A DNA stretch of 64,000 bases, taken from Shewanella psychrotolerans (GTDB lineage: Bacteria; Pseudomonadota; Gammaproteobacteria; Enterobacterales; Shewanellaceae). The number at the start of each line of letters is the position of its first letter. The first letter of the stretch is position 1. Shown here one piece after another: positions 6,692 to 19,352 of this stretch. The stretch is taken from positions 1,736,001-1,800,000 of the forward strand of contig NZ_CP080419.1 in NCBI RefSeq assembly GCF_019457595.1, written 5' to 3'. The notes beneath the pieces are model-generated. The model had not been told where the DNA came from. It did no database searches and saw only the letters and a list, made by a program, of their open reading frames with translations. Made by a program: the position numbers and the translations under genes.

Positions 6692-8539
6692 ATGGACGCT
6701 AGCGAGTTACAACCGATCACACAGTTTTTAAGTCAGTTAACACCGTTTGATAGCTTACCGGTGGCTACGCTTGAGCAGTGTTGCCGTGCATTGACCATTG
6801 GCTATTACAGTAAATCGTCGATGTATGTGCCGTTAGATGAAGCGCACCCGCAACTATACATTGTTCGCAGCGGTGCTTTTGAGGTGCGTAGTGAAGATGG
6901 CGATCTGATTGATAGACTCGGTGACGGCGATTTTTTTGGCTTTCCGTCGCTACTCTCTGGTGATAAAGTTAGTAACCGGGTGCAAATTTTAGAAGATGGA
7001 TTGGTTTATCATCTCGATCCCGATACCTTCAATCAACTTCGTAGTGAAAGTCGTGAGTTTGACCGCTTCTTTAATCGCGCTTTTGCAAAAAGACTAAGAC
7101 ATCAAAGCCGCTTTAAAGCAAAAGAATTAGGCTCGACAAACCGTGTTAGCAGCCTCATGTCTAAACAACCATTGACCTTAGATATTAATGCTACGGTGAC
7201 CGATGCGTCGAGAATGATGCGTGATGCAAGGGTCTCTTCTGTACTTATCATCGATAATCATAAGTTAGCCGGTATTTTAACCGATAGAGATCTGCGCAAT
7301 CGGGTGCTTGCAGAAGGACTTGACGGTCAGTTACCTGTGCATCAAGCCATGACCTGCTCACCAACCACCTTAGCCTCTAGCGCTTTGGTATTTGAAGCAA
7401 TGTTGTTGATGAGTCAGCATAATATTCATCATCTGCCCATTATCGATAATGACCAAGCCGTTGGGGTGATCACCAGCACCGATATTTTGCGTGGTCAAAG
7501 TTCACAGCCACTTTTGCTGATTGGTGAAATAGAACGTCAAAATAATCTCGATAGTCTTATTGGCGTGAGTAAACAAATTCCACTGTTGCTGCAAAACTTG
7601 ATCAGTGCTGATGCTAGAGCCGAAGAGATAGGCCGGGTGTTAACCTCGGTGACCGATGCGTTAACGCGGCGGCTAATCGTGCTTAACCAGCAAATTCTCG
7701 GTGAGGCACCGATGCCATTTTGCTGGTTGGCGTTTGGCTCTCAGGGGCGACAAGATCAGGCAGCTTGCTCAGACCAAGATAATGGCCTATTGCTTGCCCA
7801 TGAAATGGATGAATATGCTCAAGGCTATTTTGAGGCGCTAACTAAGGCTGTGTGTGCAGGTCTTGATAAGTGTGGCTACGTTTATTGCCCCGGTGACATT
7901 ATGGCGCAAAACCCTAAGTGGCGTATGACATTAAAACAGTGGCGAGCCAAGTTTGATAACTGGGTTGTCCGCCCCGAGCCAAAGGCATTAATGCATGCCA
8001 GTATCTTTTTTGATATGCGCAATGTGTTCGGGCCGTCGAGTCTGTTTGATAGTTTACAATCGAGTGTGCTTGAGTCCACTAAAGACAACGATATCTTTTT
8101 AGCGGGCATGGCGGGTAATTCGCTGCAAGTATCCCCACCGCTGGGGTTCTTCAAAAAGTTTGTTCTTGAGCGTGATGGTCAGGAGGTAAAGGGGATCGAT
8201 CTTAAGCATAAAGGTAATGCGCTGATCAATGATATTGCTCGGGTCTATGCGTTATCGGCTGGAATCAAAGAGGTCAATACCGCAAAACGGATTCGAATAT
8301 TGATGGAGCAAAATATTATTAATCGGAAGGATGCCCTTAATCTTGCTGATGCCCATGAGTTTATTGCCCATATGCGCTTGTCGAATCAAGGGTATCAATT
8401 TACCCACAATCAGCCTCTTAGTAATTATTTGATGCCGCAACACCTGTCTTCGTTAGTCAGGCATCAACTGAGGGATGCATTTAAAGTGGTACACGATGCT
8501 CAGGCTGGGATAAAACTTAAGTTTACCCGGAGTTTCTAA
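6692..8539 (+). CDS. cNMP-binding / CBS-pair / DUF294 putative nucleotidyltransferase
   Basis: About 615 residues in four parts. A cyclic-nucleotide-binding-like beta-roll lies at about 10-130 and a CBS domain pair at about 145-270. A DUF294 nucleotidyltransferase-like domain carries AFGSQGRQDQ followed by CSDQDN near residues 345-365, and an all-helical DUF294 C-terminal domain ends the protein. The GS...D-x-D pattern matches GlnD-type nucleotidyltransferases. I prefer the ATG at 6692, which has GAGA upstream, over the ATG at 6680. The next gene starts 2 bases after its stop. Proteins of this design often neighbour acetate-type symporters, which fits this location. They are thought to sense nucleotides, but the target is unknown. 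Confidence 0.85.
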   Translation: MDASELQPITQFLSQLTPFDSLPVATLEQCCRALTIGYYSKSSMYVPLDEAHPQLYIVRSGAFEVRSEDGDLIDRLGDGDFFGFPSLLSGDKVSNRVQILEDGLVYHLDPDTFNQLRSESREFDRFFNRAFAKRLRHQSRFKAKELGSTNRVSSLMSKQPLTLDINATVTDASRMMRDARVSSVLIIDNHKLAGILTDRDLRNRVLAEGLDGQLPVHQAMTCSPTTLASSALVFEAMLLMSQHNIHHLPIIDNDQAVGVITSTDILRGQSSQPLLLIGEIERQNNLDSLIGVSKQIPLLLQNLISADARAEEIGRVLTSVTDALTRRLIVLNQQILGEAPMPFCWLAFGSQGRQDQAACSDQDNGLLLAHEMDEYAQGYFEALTKAVCAGLDKCGYVYCPGDIMAQNPKWRMTLKQWRAKFDNWVVRPEPKALMHASIFFDMRNVFGPSSLFDSLQSSVLESTKDNDIFLAGMAGNSLQVSPPLGFFKKFVLERDGQEVKGIDLKHKGNALINDIARVYALSAGIKEVNTAKRIRILMEQNIINRKDALNLADAHEFIAHMRLSNQGYQFTHNQPLSNYLMPQHLSSLVRHQLRDAFKVVHDAQAGIKLKFTRSF

Positions 8540-8540
8540 C

Positions 8541-9221
8541 TTGCTTAATCATCAAGTTCTCAAGAGCCGTTTATGTTGGCGTGCCTTTAAAGCGCAAAAT
8601 TCGACTATTAAGCAGTATCATCAGGCTTTGCTTGAAACCCTTAGTCAACCCGTTAATGATGCATCTTTTGCGGCGGTCGATCTTGAAATGACTGGGCTTA
8701 ACCCAGCGTTTGATCAAATATTGAGCATTGGCATAGTCCCTATTCGATATAACCAGCTTATCCTAAGCGAGGCTGAGCATAAGTTGGTGCAAATCGATGG
8801 CAGTGTCGGGCAGAGTGCGACGATTCATGGCATATTGGATGTACATTTAGAGCGAGCTATTGTGGTAGAAGAGATGACGCAGTGGTTCTTGGAAGTGACT
8901 ATGGGCAAGGTGCTGGTGGCCCATCATGCACCGTTAGATTTAGCCTTTTTGCAGGCGGCATTGGTGCCAATGTGTCATGAGAAGGTAAAACTCATGGCGG
9001 TTGATACCTTAGCGTTAGAGAAAAAACGCTTACTGCGTCAACACGAAGTGCTCAAAGAGGGAAGCTTGCGACTTGGCGCCAGTCGAGCGCGTTACGGATT
9101 ACCTGTCTACGCCGCCCATAATGCACTCATCGATGCGCTTGCCTGTGGTGAACTACTCCTTGCGCAGATAGCGGCCATGGGGGATGCAAAACAGCTTAAG
9201 GTGAGTGAGTTGTTTTGCTGA
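8541..9221 (+). CDS. DnaQ-like 3'-5' exonuclease (DEDDh type)
   Basis: A 226-residue protein with the RNase T/DnaQ exonuclease fold. Exo I is DLEMTG near residue 48, Exo II is the HHAPLDLAFL segment near 130, and Exo III is HNALIDALA near 193, giving the D-E-D-H-D metal and catalytic set. The start is TTG only 2 bases after the DUF294 gene stop, so the two are translationally coupled. Relatives with the same pairing are known next to acetate-type symporters. The substrate is probably a nucleic-acid 3' end or a small nucleotide and cannot be settled from sequence. Confidence 0.85.
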   Translation: MLNHQVLKSRLCWRAFKAQNSTIKQYHQALLETLSQPVNDASFAAVDLEMTGLNPAFDQILSIGIVPIRYNQLILSEAEHKLVQIDGSVGQSATIHGILDVHLERAIVVEEMTQWFLEVTMGKVLVAHHAPLDLAFLQAALVPMCHEKVKLMAVDTLALEKKRLLRQHEVLKEGSLRLGASRARYGLPVYAAHNALIDALACGELLLAQIAAMGDAKQLKVSELFC

Positions 9222-9334
9222 GTATGTTAACGCAATAATCTAACCGATAGCGTTGGTTACATTTTATTCGTTTATGTTTTATTTCAAACTGCCATTATTA
9301 GCGGTAGTGATCAGGCTGATAGATGGAGTGGCAT

Positions 9335-9913
9335 ATGGCATTACCGTTGATCTTGCTGGGTGGTGCAGCGTTGGGCGCGTTATTGGTTGCTGATGAGCGC
9401 CATAATCAGAAAAAATTAACCTTAGATAGGCGGCTTGGCAAGGCTCCGAGGGCGCATAATGATAAGCGGGTATCACCGCTACGTCCTAGTGTATTTCATT
9501 TAGGTGAGGTAAAAGTAGAGCCTGAGCCTGGTGCTATTGTCTGCTGCTTTGTATTTGGTGTGATTGAGCATACTGGCATTTGGCTCGGGGAAGATACCTT
9601 AGTTGAACTTCATGGTAGCGGCTTAGTTAGGCCTATCTCTTCTACACGTTTTTTAGCTGGGCGAACGGGAAGCCGAATTTTTCAGGCATGTGATCATCAG
9701 CATCGAGCACTTATTGCGCCTAAAGTTCTTTCGCGCGCAGAGCAGGCTATCTATCAATACCGAGATTACGATCTGTTTGACAATAATTGTCATCGATTTG
9801 TGTGGTCATGTATGACGGGGGAAGAGCTCGCCATTGAAAGTTTTGAAAGATTTAACAAAATCTTAGGAAAGTATTTTCAGCAAGCTATCTATTGGGATGA
9901 GATAAAAAGGTGA
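9335..9913 (+). CDS. LRAT/NlpC-P60-like permuted papain-fold protein
   Basis: About 192 residues. A hydrophobic N-terminus (residues 1-20) could be a membrane anchor. The core carries PGAIVCCFVFGVIEHTGIW, with the conserved His of an LRAT-type domain, a second block LVELHGSG, and then DNNCHRFVW, whose Cys is in the expected catalytic position. This order (His before Cys) marks a circularly permuted papain fold. Such proteins act as thiol hydrolases or acyltransferases on lipids or peptides. The start at 9335 is preferred over 9323 because GGAG is correctly spaced before it. It converges on the KAS III gene across a shared terminator. Confidence 0.75.
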   Translation: MALPLILLGGAALGALLVADERHNQKKLTLDRRLGKAPRAHNDKRVSPLRPSVFHLGEVKVEPEPGAIVCCFVFGVIEHTGIWLGEDTLVELHGSGLVRPISSTRFLAGRTGSRIFQACDHQHRALIAPKVLSRAEQAIYQYRDYDLFDNNCHRFVWSCMTGEELAIESFERFNKILGKYFQQAIYWDEIKR

Positions 9914-9937
9914 TCGATTATTGATTCAGATTGATAT

Positions 9938-9965
9938 AAAAAACGCCAGCAACTGCTGGCGTTTT
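9938..9965. terminator. Bidirectional terminator between convergent genes
   Basis: AACGCCAGC and GCTGGCGTT form a 9-bp stem with loop AACT, flanked by A-run and T-run. It serves the papain-fold gene on + and the KAS III gene on -. Confidence 0.9.
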
Positions 9966-9986
9966 GGGCTGAATTATTGCTGCACT

Positions 9987-11051
9987 TTAACCACAGAAAT
10001 GTTTAACGGCTCCAGCAACTAGCTCAATTCCAGTCTGCTCACAAGGCGGCAGCTCAGCATCAGATTCATTAATTGGTGTAACGCGATCGCCCCATTTGAA
10101 CAAGACTGCAGCAGAGGTTAACCCTGCACCAAATGCACAAGATAAGATAGTTTGATTCGGTTTAATCATTCCTTTTTCTAACGCATCGCAAATCGCAATT
10201 GGGATAGTGGCCGCAGAGGTATTACCGTAGTTAGCAATGTTAACCACAGCTTTCTCTTTTGGAATTTTCATGCGGCTAATCAGGGTATCGATGATACGCT
10301 CATTGGCTTGATGTGGAATCACCCAGTCGACTTCGTCTTTGTCGACACCACATTTCTCAAGTACTGTTTTGCTCAGTTTGCCCATGCCTGAGATTGCACG
10401 CTTGAAGATCTCTTGACCATTGAATTCGATAAAGAAATCAAGTGATGCTGCATTGAATCTATCCATCGCGGTGCCAAAATTAGCCTTCAGAATGTCACGG
10501 CCAGCTGGATCATTGTTAAGCTCATAGCCTAGAATGCCGCCAGGTTGGTCAGTCGCTTCCACCACAACAGCTCCCGCACCATCACCGAAAAGTACGGCCG
10601 TTTCACGGCGAGACCAGTCGAGATAGAATGACAGGCGCTCAGCACCAATGACAAGTACGCGTTTAGATTGACCGCTTTTAATCTGTGAACTTGCTAGACC
10701 AAGGCCATACAGGAAACCACTACAGGCCGCATTGACGTCAAATGCACCACAGTTTGCGCCGATATCGGCCTGCACGGTAGAGGCGATATTAGGAATTAAG
10801 GTATCTGGGGTAGCAGTCGCTAAAATAATAAGATCAATATCGCTGCCTTTAAGTCCCGCTGCGGCAAGCGCGCGTTTAGCGGCAACGGATGCAAGCTCAG
10901 AGGTATTCACATGACTAATGTGGCGTTGACTGATCCCTGTACGCGGTTTAATCCATTCGTCAGATGTGTCGATAAATGTCGCAAGGTCATGATTTGTAAG
11001 CGTTGCGGGGGGAACACATTTTCCCCAACCTGTTATGGTAGCGTACTGCAT
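9987..11051 (-). CDS. Beta-ketoacyl-ACP synthase III family protein
   Basis: A 354-residue thiolase-fold enzyme of the FabH family. The catalytic Cys is in AACSGFLYGL near residue 112, the His in IPHQAN near 255 and the Asn in NYGNTSAAT near 285. These enzymes condense an acyl-CoA with malonyl-ACP. The start is ATG at 11051 with GAGAGAA upstream; a TTG five codons earlier is less likely. The C-terminus is longer than typical FabH and ends in KHFCG. It stands apart from a fatty acid synthesis cluster, so it is probably a second, specialised KAS III and not the primary FabH. Confidence 0.9.
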   Translation of the reverse strand: MQYATITGWGKCVPPATLTNHDLATFIDTSDEWIKPRTGISQRHISHVNTSELASVAAKRALAAAGLKGSDIDLIILATATPDTLIPNIASTVQADIGANCGAFDVNAACSGFLYGLGLASSQIKSGQSKRVLVIGAERLSFYLDWSRRETAVLFGDGAGAVVVEATDQPGGILGYELNNDPAGRDILKANFGTAMDRFNAASLDFFIEFNGQEIFKRAISGMGKLSKTVLEKCGVDKDEVDWVIPHQANERIIDTLISRMKIPKEKAVVNIANYGNTSAATIPIAICDALEKGMIKPNQTILSCAFGAGLTSAAVLFKWGDRVTPINESDAELPPCEQTGIELVAGAVKHFCG

Positions 11052-11149
11052 CTTATATTCTCTCAAAAATAATAAAGGCAGAAGCGAACGCTCTGCCTTA
11101 TCGAACTAATCTAATAAGCCTAGCAAGAAGTCAACAGATCAACTGTGAT

Positions 11150-11821
11150 CTAGTCCACTTGTTGTGCAACCAGAGTGCGTATTGCCTCTGCTGCATGTAA
11201 TATGTGTGCCTTAAGGATGGCCACGGCTTTAACCGTTTCTTTACTGCGACAAAATGCGAGAATTTCTCGATGATCTTGTGCCGCTCTTGGTATACCGCCG
11301 GCAAGCAGTAGCTGCAGACGAATATAACGATCGCAATTGGTGTTTAGGCCATGTACTACGTCCAGGGTGTGTGGACGATTCGCGGCTTGGTAAAGACAAG
11401 TATGGAATTGAGTATTAAGTTCACTCCAACTGCTCACCGCATCTTCTTTTTTGAACGCTTCTTCTAACTCGTCAAGATAACCCTCTGCTTGACTTAATAT
11501 CGCTTCGTTAAGATTTGGGATGGCTTTTTCAAGCAAATCCGTTTCTATGAGAGCGCGTAACTCAAAGAGTTCGGTTACTTGATCAACAGACAATTCACTC
11601 GCGGTTGCGCCCTTGTGGGCTTCAAACTTAACAAGACCTTCGGCTTCTAGTTGGAGTAAGGCTTCTCTAACTGGAATTCGACTGACATTCAGCGCTTCGG
11701 CCAATGCGCTCTGACGCAGAGGCTCTCCCGCAGCAATTTCACCGGAAAGAATTTTCTCTCTGAGGACTTCTACTACAACCTGGGTGCGTGTTTTATGAAC
11801 GATAGGTGCTGTTCGGCTCAT
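11150..11821 (-). CDS. GntR-family transcriptional regulator, FadR/FCD type
   Basis: A 223-residue DNA-binding regulator. The N-terminal winged helix is at residues 10-75, with the GntR signature LAEALNVSRIPVREALLQLE. An all-helical FCD ligand-binding domain follows, with metal- or ligand-binding His and Asp residues (ELNTQFH, AAQDHREIL, LKAHILHAAE). FCD regulators usually sense organic acids such as lactate, pyruvate or gluconate derivatives. A palindrome 28-42 bases upstream of the start (11849-11863) suggests autoregulation. The target pathway cannot be named from this window. Confidence 0.9.
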   Translation of the reverse strand: MSRTAPIVHKTRTQVVVEVLREKILSGEIAAGEPLRQSALAEALNVSRIPVREALLQLEAEGLVKFEAHKGATASELSVDQVTELFELRALIETDLLEKAIPNLNEAILSQAEGYLDELEEAFKKEDAVSSWSELNTQFHTCLYQAANRPHTLDVVHGLNTNCDRYIRLQLLLAGGIPRAAQDHREILAFCRSKETVKAVAILKAHILHAAEAIRTLVAQQVD

Positions 11822-11848
11822 AGTTCCCGTATATGTCTTTCGTGATTG

Positions 11849-11863
11849 TATGCGATCCGCATA
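11849..11863. promoter_or_regulatory. Palindrome TATGCG-ATC-CGCATA, candidate GntR operator
   Basis: A perfect 6-bp inverted repeat with a 3-base centre lies directly upstream of the GntR gene. FCD regulators bind short palindromes of similar size, so autoregulation is plausible. A second imperfect repeat, ATAAG...CTTAT, follows at 11861-11877. Confidence 0.5.
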
Positions 11864-12097
11864 AGGTTACCGCTTATAACACTACAAATAAAGGAAAACT
11901 ATGGTTTACCTTATATATAATCCGTGTTTTAGAAGTGTTTTAGGTTTGAAGCGCCATCTGATAACTTTTGCGGTAATAACATGTGAGTACATTTTGTTAC
12001 TCGTTAGTCGGTCGTATAAATAAGGGAAGCGTTCAGCACTATAGATACGGGCGCCTTCAGGCTATGCTATATAGAGATGTTGTGGTTGGTTAAGGTT

Positions 12098-12679
12098 ATG
12101 GAACATTTGAGTCAATTAGTGAGCGAGCTAAAAGCTTGCCAAGAATGTGCAGCAATTTTGCCTAAAGAGGCGAGGCCGATAATACAAATTTCACCCACTG
12201 CAAAAATTGTAATTGCTGGGCAAGCACCAGGTGCCGCCGCCAATAAGAGTGGCATTGCGTTTGATGATGCTAGTGGTGACCGATTACGTCAGTGGTTAGG
12301 CGTTACTAAATCACAATTTTATGATGAAACTCTGTTTGCGATATTGCCGATGGCTTTTTGTTATCCAGGTAAAGGTAAAAGCGGCGATCTACCTCCTATA
12401 AAAGCTTGCGCTGATAAATGGCGTACAAGATTACTTGAACAGCTCACTCACGTGGAGCTGACGCTGGTTATTGGGCAATACGCACAACATTATTATTTTG
12501 ATGATAAGCAAACGGTGACCGAGCGAGTAGGCAACTGGCATAATACAAACGACACCTTACTTGCATTGCCACACCCCAGCCCAAGAAATAATATCTGGTT
12601 AAAGCGTCATCCCTGGTTTGAACTAAAGCTGTTGCCTGAAGTGAAAAGCAGAATTGCTAGGATATTGGCATCCCGTTAG
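12098..12679 (+). CDS. Uracil-DNA glycosylase superfamily protein
   Basis: About 193 residues. Features of the UDG fold include IVIAGQAPG near residue 37 (motif 1 region), a GDRLRQWLG segment, and LPHPSPRNN near 162 (motif 2). Paired cysteines near the N-terminus (CQEC) occur in family 4/5-type enzymes, but the full four-cysteine iron-sulfur set is not evident. The enzyme would remove uracil or act on a related lesion. The start at 12098 is preferred over 12077 because TAAGG lies at the right distance. It stands alone. Confidence 0.8.
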   Translation: MEHLSQLVSELKACQECAAILPKEARPIIQISPTAKIVIAGQAPGAAANKSGIAFDDASGDRLRQWLGVTKSQFYDETLFAILPMAFCYPGKGKSGDLPPIKACADKWRTRLLEQLTHVELTLVIGQYAQHYYFDDKQTVTERVGNWHNTNDTLLALPHPSPRNNIWLKRHPWFELKLLPEVKSRIARILASR

Positions 12680-12889
12680 TGATAATGCGTTTTATCGCAT
12701 AGCACCGCAATGCTACTCACCGTGTGGCTCAAGCTATTATTTCTAACACACTAGCGCTTGCTATATTTCTATGTTTTATTTGCCAATAGCAAAGTTTGAC
12801 ATAATTGGTGATTCTGCGGTGCAATTTACTGATTCTGGTGTGATAATAACGCAAGATTTTTTACGTTGGCCTAATTTGGGGTATTTCCT

Positions 12890-13441
12890 GTGAATCTTGC
12901 TGTATTCCTAGATAGAGATGGTGTTATCAATATTGACCATGGCTATGTCCATCAAGTTGATGACTTTGAATATGTGGAAGGTGTATTTGAAGCCTGTAGC
13001 GCGTTAAAACAGATGGGATATAAGCTTGTCGTTGTGACGAACCAGTCTGGAATAGCGAGAGGGCTTTATAGTGAAGATCAATTTCACTCCTTAACTGAGT
13101 GGATGGATTGGAACTTTGCCGACAAAGGTGTTGATCTCGATGGGATCTATTATTGCCCACACCACAGTGAGAAAGGCATTGGTGAATATAAGCAAGATTG
13201 TGATTGCCGTAAACCAAAGCCAGGTATGCTGAAGAGTGCTGCACAGTTTTTAAAGATCGATCTTGCTCAATCGGTGATGGTGGGTGATAAGCGAGACGAT
13301 ATGTTAGCTGCTCAGGCCGCTGGTGTGCCAACTCGCATATTAGTGCGCACAGGTAAAGAGCTGACTGATGAGGCGATCGAGGCTGCTACCGTTGTTTTAG
13401 ACTCAATTGCGGATGTTCCTGCTTACCTAAAGTCACTTTGA
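12890..13441 (+). CDS. gmhB: D-glycero-beta-D-manno-heptose 1,7-bisphosphate 7-phosphatase
   Basis: A 183-residue HAD-superfamily phosphatase. Motif I is FLDRDGVIN at residues 6-14, motif II is [12 protein letters not shown] near 47, and a zinc loop CPHH...[10 protein letters not shown] lies at about 92-115. Motif IV is MVGDKRDD near 130. The enzyme removes the 7-phosphate in the ADP-heptose branch of LPS core synthesis. The start is GTG at 12890, which gives the standard N-terminus. Its length is typical. It lies just upstream of the rrn operon, an arrangement I recall from Shewanella and relatives. Confidence 0.95.
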   Translation: MNLAVFLDRDGVINIDHGYVHQVDDFEYVEGVFEACSALKQMGYKLVVVTNQSGIARGLYSEDQFHSLTEWMDWNFADKGVDLDGIYYCPHHSEKGIGEYKQDCDCRKPKPGMLKSAAQFLKIDLAQSVMVGDKRDDMLAAQAAGVPTRILVRTGKELTDEAIEAATVVLDSIADVPAYLKSL

Positions 13442-13547
13442 ATGGTGTGACATTAGGTAAATAGCCGCTAAAATGCTCGCCGAATAAGCTGTTTGTTTGA
13501 TATTTAATCGCTTGAGAGCTTTTTACTAAACAATCGAATAAAAGGGG

Positions 13548-13575
13548 TTGACGCAAGGAGCGTAATCCGTAGAAT
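13548..13575 (+). promoter_or_regulatory. rrn P1-type promoter
   Basis: TTGACG (13548-13553) and TAGAAT (13570-13575) are separated by 16 bp, with an AT-rich stretch before the -35 box and a GC-containing discriminator after the -10. This is the usual form of growth-rate controlled rrn promoters. The 16S gene begins about 250 bases further on. Confidence 0.8.
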
Positions 13576-13613
13576 ACGCAGCCCTAGCCACTTGGAACTA
13601 CCGAGATGTGCTA

Positions 13614-13631
13614 ACGCTCTTTAACAATTTA
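13614..13631 (+). promoter_or_regulatory. rrn leader boxA antitermination site
   Basis: CGCTCTTTAACAATTTAT matches the boxA core (GCTCTTTAACAA) bound by NusB/NusE in rRNA antitermination. It sits in the leader between promoter and 16S gene, where it is expected. Confidence 0.8.
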
Positions 13632-13655
13632 TCAAGTAATCTGTGTGGACACTCA
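13631..13655 (+). other. 16S precursor processing stem, 5' arm
   Basis: Bases 13631-13655 pair with 15399-15423 across the whole 16S gene. This gives a 25-bp stem with one G-U pair (core ATCAAGTAATCTGTGTG with its complement). It is the classical RNase III site that releases pre-16S. Confidence 0.85.
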
Positions 13656-13831
13656 CAGGTGTTGAGTTATTCGAAATTGCTTTTCTGTCTTCGGATGTAA
13701 AGCAATCAAAAATTTTACTCAATGTAAGATGAGTGTTCATAGCAATATGTACAACATGTTAGAGATTCTTCCGAGTCTTTAATATGGAATCAGAATTCAT
13801 TGAGCCGAAGCTTATGCTTCAACAAAACTTT

Positions 13832-15373
<1,542 letters not shown>

Positions 15374-15510
15374 CCTATACGACTAACTTAATGTTTGTTG
15401 AGTGTTCACACAGATTACTTGATAGAAAGAAAGAGCAAAAATATACGTGTCTATTTAGACGACGTAACTTGTTCAGAGCGATAAGCAATGGATAAGATGC
15501 AAGTATAAAT

Positions 15511-15587
<77 letters not shown>

Positions 15588-15720
15588 AAATCTTCGTGTT
15601 ACTGCGTTATGTAGTTCGTCGTTTAGCAGGCTAAACGTCCTCTCTACAAGCCTTGTCTCACTTGATTTGGTAATAACTTAGCAATAAGTAACGTATGTTT
15701 TTGTTTGACTGCATGTAAAT

Positions 15721-15796
15721 GGGGCTATAGCTCAGCTGGGAGAGCGCCTGCCTTGCACGCAGGAGGTCTGCGGTTCGATCCCGCATAGCTCCACCA
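15721..15796 (+). tRNA. tRNA-Ala (anticodon TGC)
   Basis: A 76-nt cloverleaf with acceptor GGGGCTA, anticodon loop CTTGCAC, T-loop GGTTCGATCC and an encoded CCA. It is the second spacer tRNA. The 133 bases between the two tRNAs contain an 8-bp hairpin (CGTTTAGC/GCTAAACG) and no gene. Confidence 0.97.
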
Positions 15797-15819
15797 TTTA
15801 CTTGCACATGGATAGAGAT

Positions 15820-15856
15820 GCCAAAGATAAATGAAAAATTTATCTTTGGCTTTTTT
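15820..15856 (+). terminator. Terminator-like hairpin inside the 16S-23S spacer
   Basis: GCCAAAGATAAAT (15820-15832) and ATTTATCTTTGGC (15838-15850) are a perfect 13-bp inverted repeat with loop GAAAA, followed at once by six T. It has every feature of an intrinsic terminator yet lies between tRNA-Ala and 23S. Antitermination would have to read through it. The boxA-like element that follows lies downstream of the hairpin and cannot help at it. Confidence 0.75.
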
Positions 15857-15860
15857 AAGC

Positions 15861-15885
15861 CCGCTCTTTAAAAATTTGGAAAGCT
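15861..15885 (+). promoter_or_regulatory. Spacer boxA-like site and 23S processing stem 5' arm
   Basis: CCGCTCTTTAAAAATT at 15861-15876 is a second boxA-like element. The overlapping AAATTTGGAAAGCT (15872-15885) pairs with 19118-19131 beyond the 23S gene, with one G-U pair, forming part of the RNase III stem for pre-23S. The rest of the 15886-16143 stretch is leader RNA with no gene seen. Confidence 0.7.
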
Positions 15886-16143
15886 GATAGTGTTGATGTG
15901 AAAGGGACTGTAATTACTTACATTGTAGGTGGTTATGGTTTGTAGCATTGACGCGAAAATTAAAATTGAGTTCTCAAACACTTAAATCAAGTGCCGAATC
16001 ATTACCTTTAATTAGGATGATGATTCATGAGTATTCTTTTGGCGAAAGTAAACACCATTAGTTACGATACAACGTCCGAGCTTACCCGCTTGGATAGGAT
16101 GTGATTTGTAGACATTAGTTTATGAAACTCATTTGGGTTGTAT

Positions 16144-19036
<2,893 letters not shown>

Positions 19037-19139
19037 TACAACCCAAAAGAGTTTCTAACTAAGTGAATACTTAGCGAAAGAATACCGCACTTGATTTAGT
19101 GTGACTCAATTTTAAATAGCTTTTCAAATTTCCAATTTT

Positions 19140-19256
19140 GTCTGGAAACCATAGCATTGTGGCACCACCTGATCCCATCCCGAACTCAGAAGTGAAACGC
19201 AATCGCGCCGATGGTAGTGTGGGGTCTCCCCATGTGAGAGTAGGTCATTTCCAGGC
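19140..19256 (+). rRNA. rrf: 5S ribosomal RNA
   Basis: About 117 nt. GTCTGG at the 5' end pairs with CCAGGC at the 3' end, and the interior has the standard CCCATCCCGAACTCAGAAGTG core. Only one copy follows the 23S gene, and no tRNA lies after it. Confidence 0.95.
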
Positions 19257-19269
19257 GCCTAATACGAGA

Positions 19270-19298
19270 AAGCCCGCTACGATGTAGCGGGCTTTTTT
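19270..19298 (+). terminator. rrn operon terminator
   Basis: AAGCCCGCTAC and GTAGCGGGCTT form an 11-bp stem with loop GAT, then a run of T. It is a strong intrinsic terminator 14 bases after 5S. Confidence 0.95.
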
Positions 19299-19352
19299 GC
19301 ATTTAGGTTTTTTGATTATCAAACCCTGTTGAACAAATGATACCATTCCATC

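Noticed and set aside
12680-12705. Hairpin ATGCG...CGCAT after the UDG-like gene as a terminator
   Set aside because: Weak stem and no T-run.
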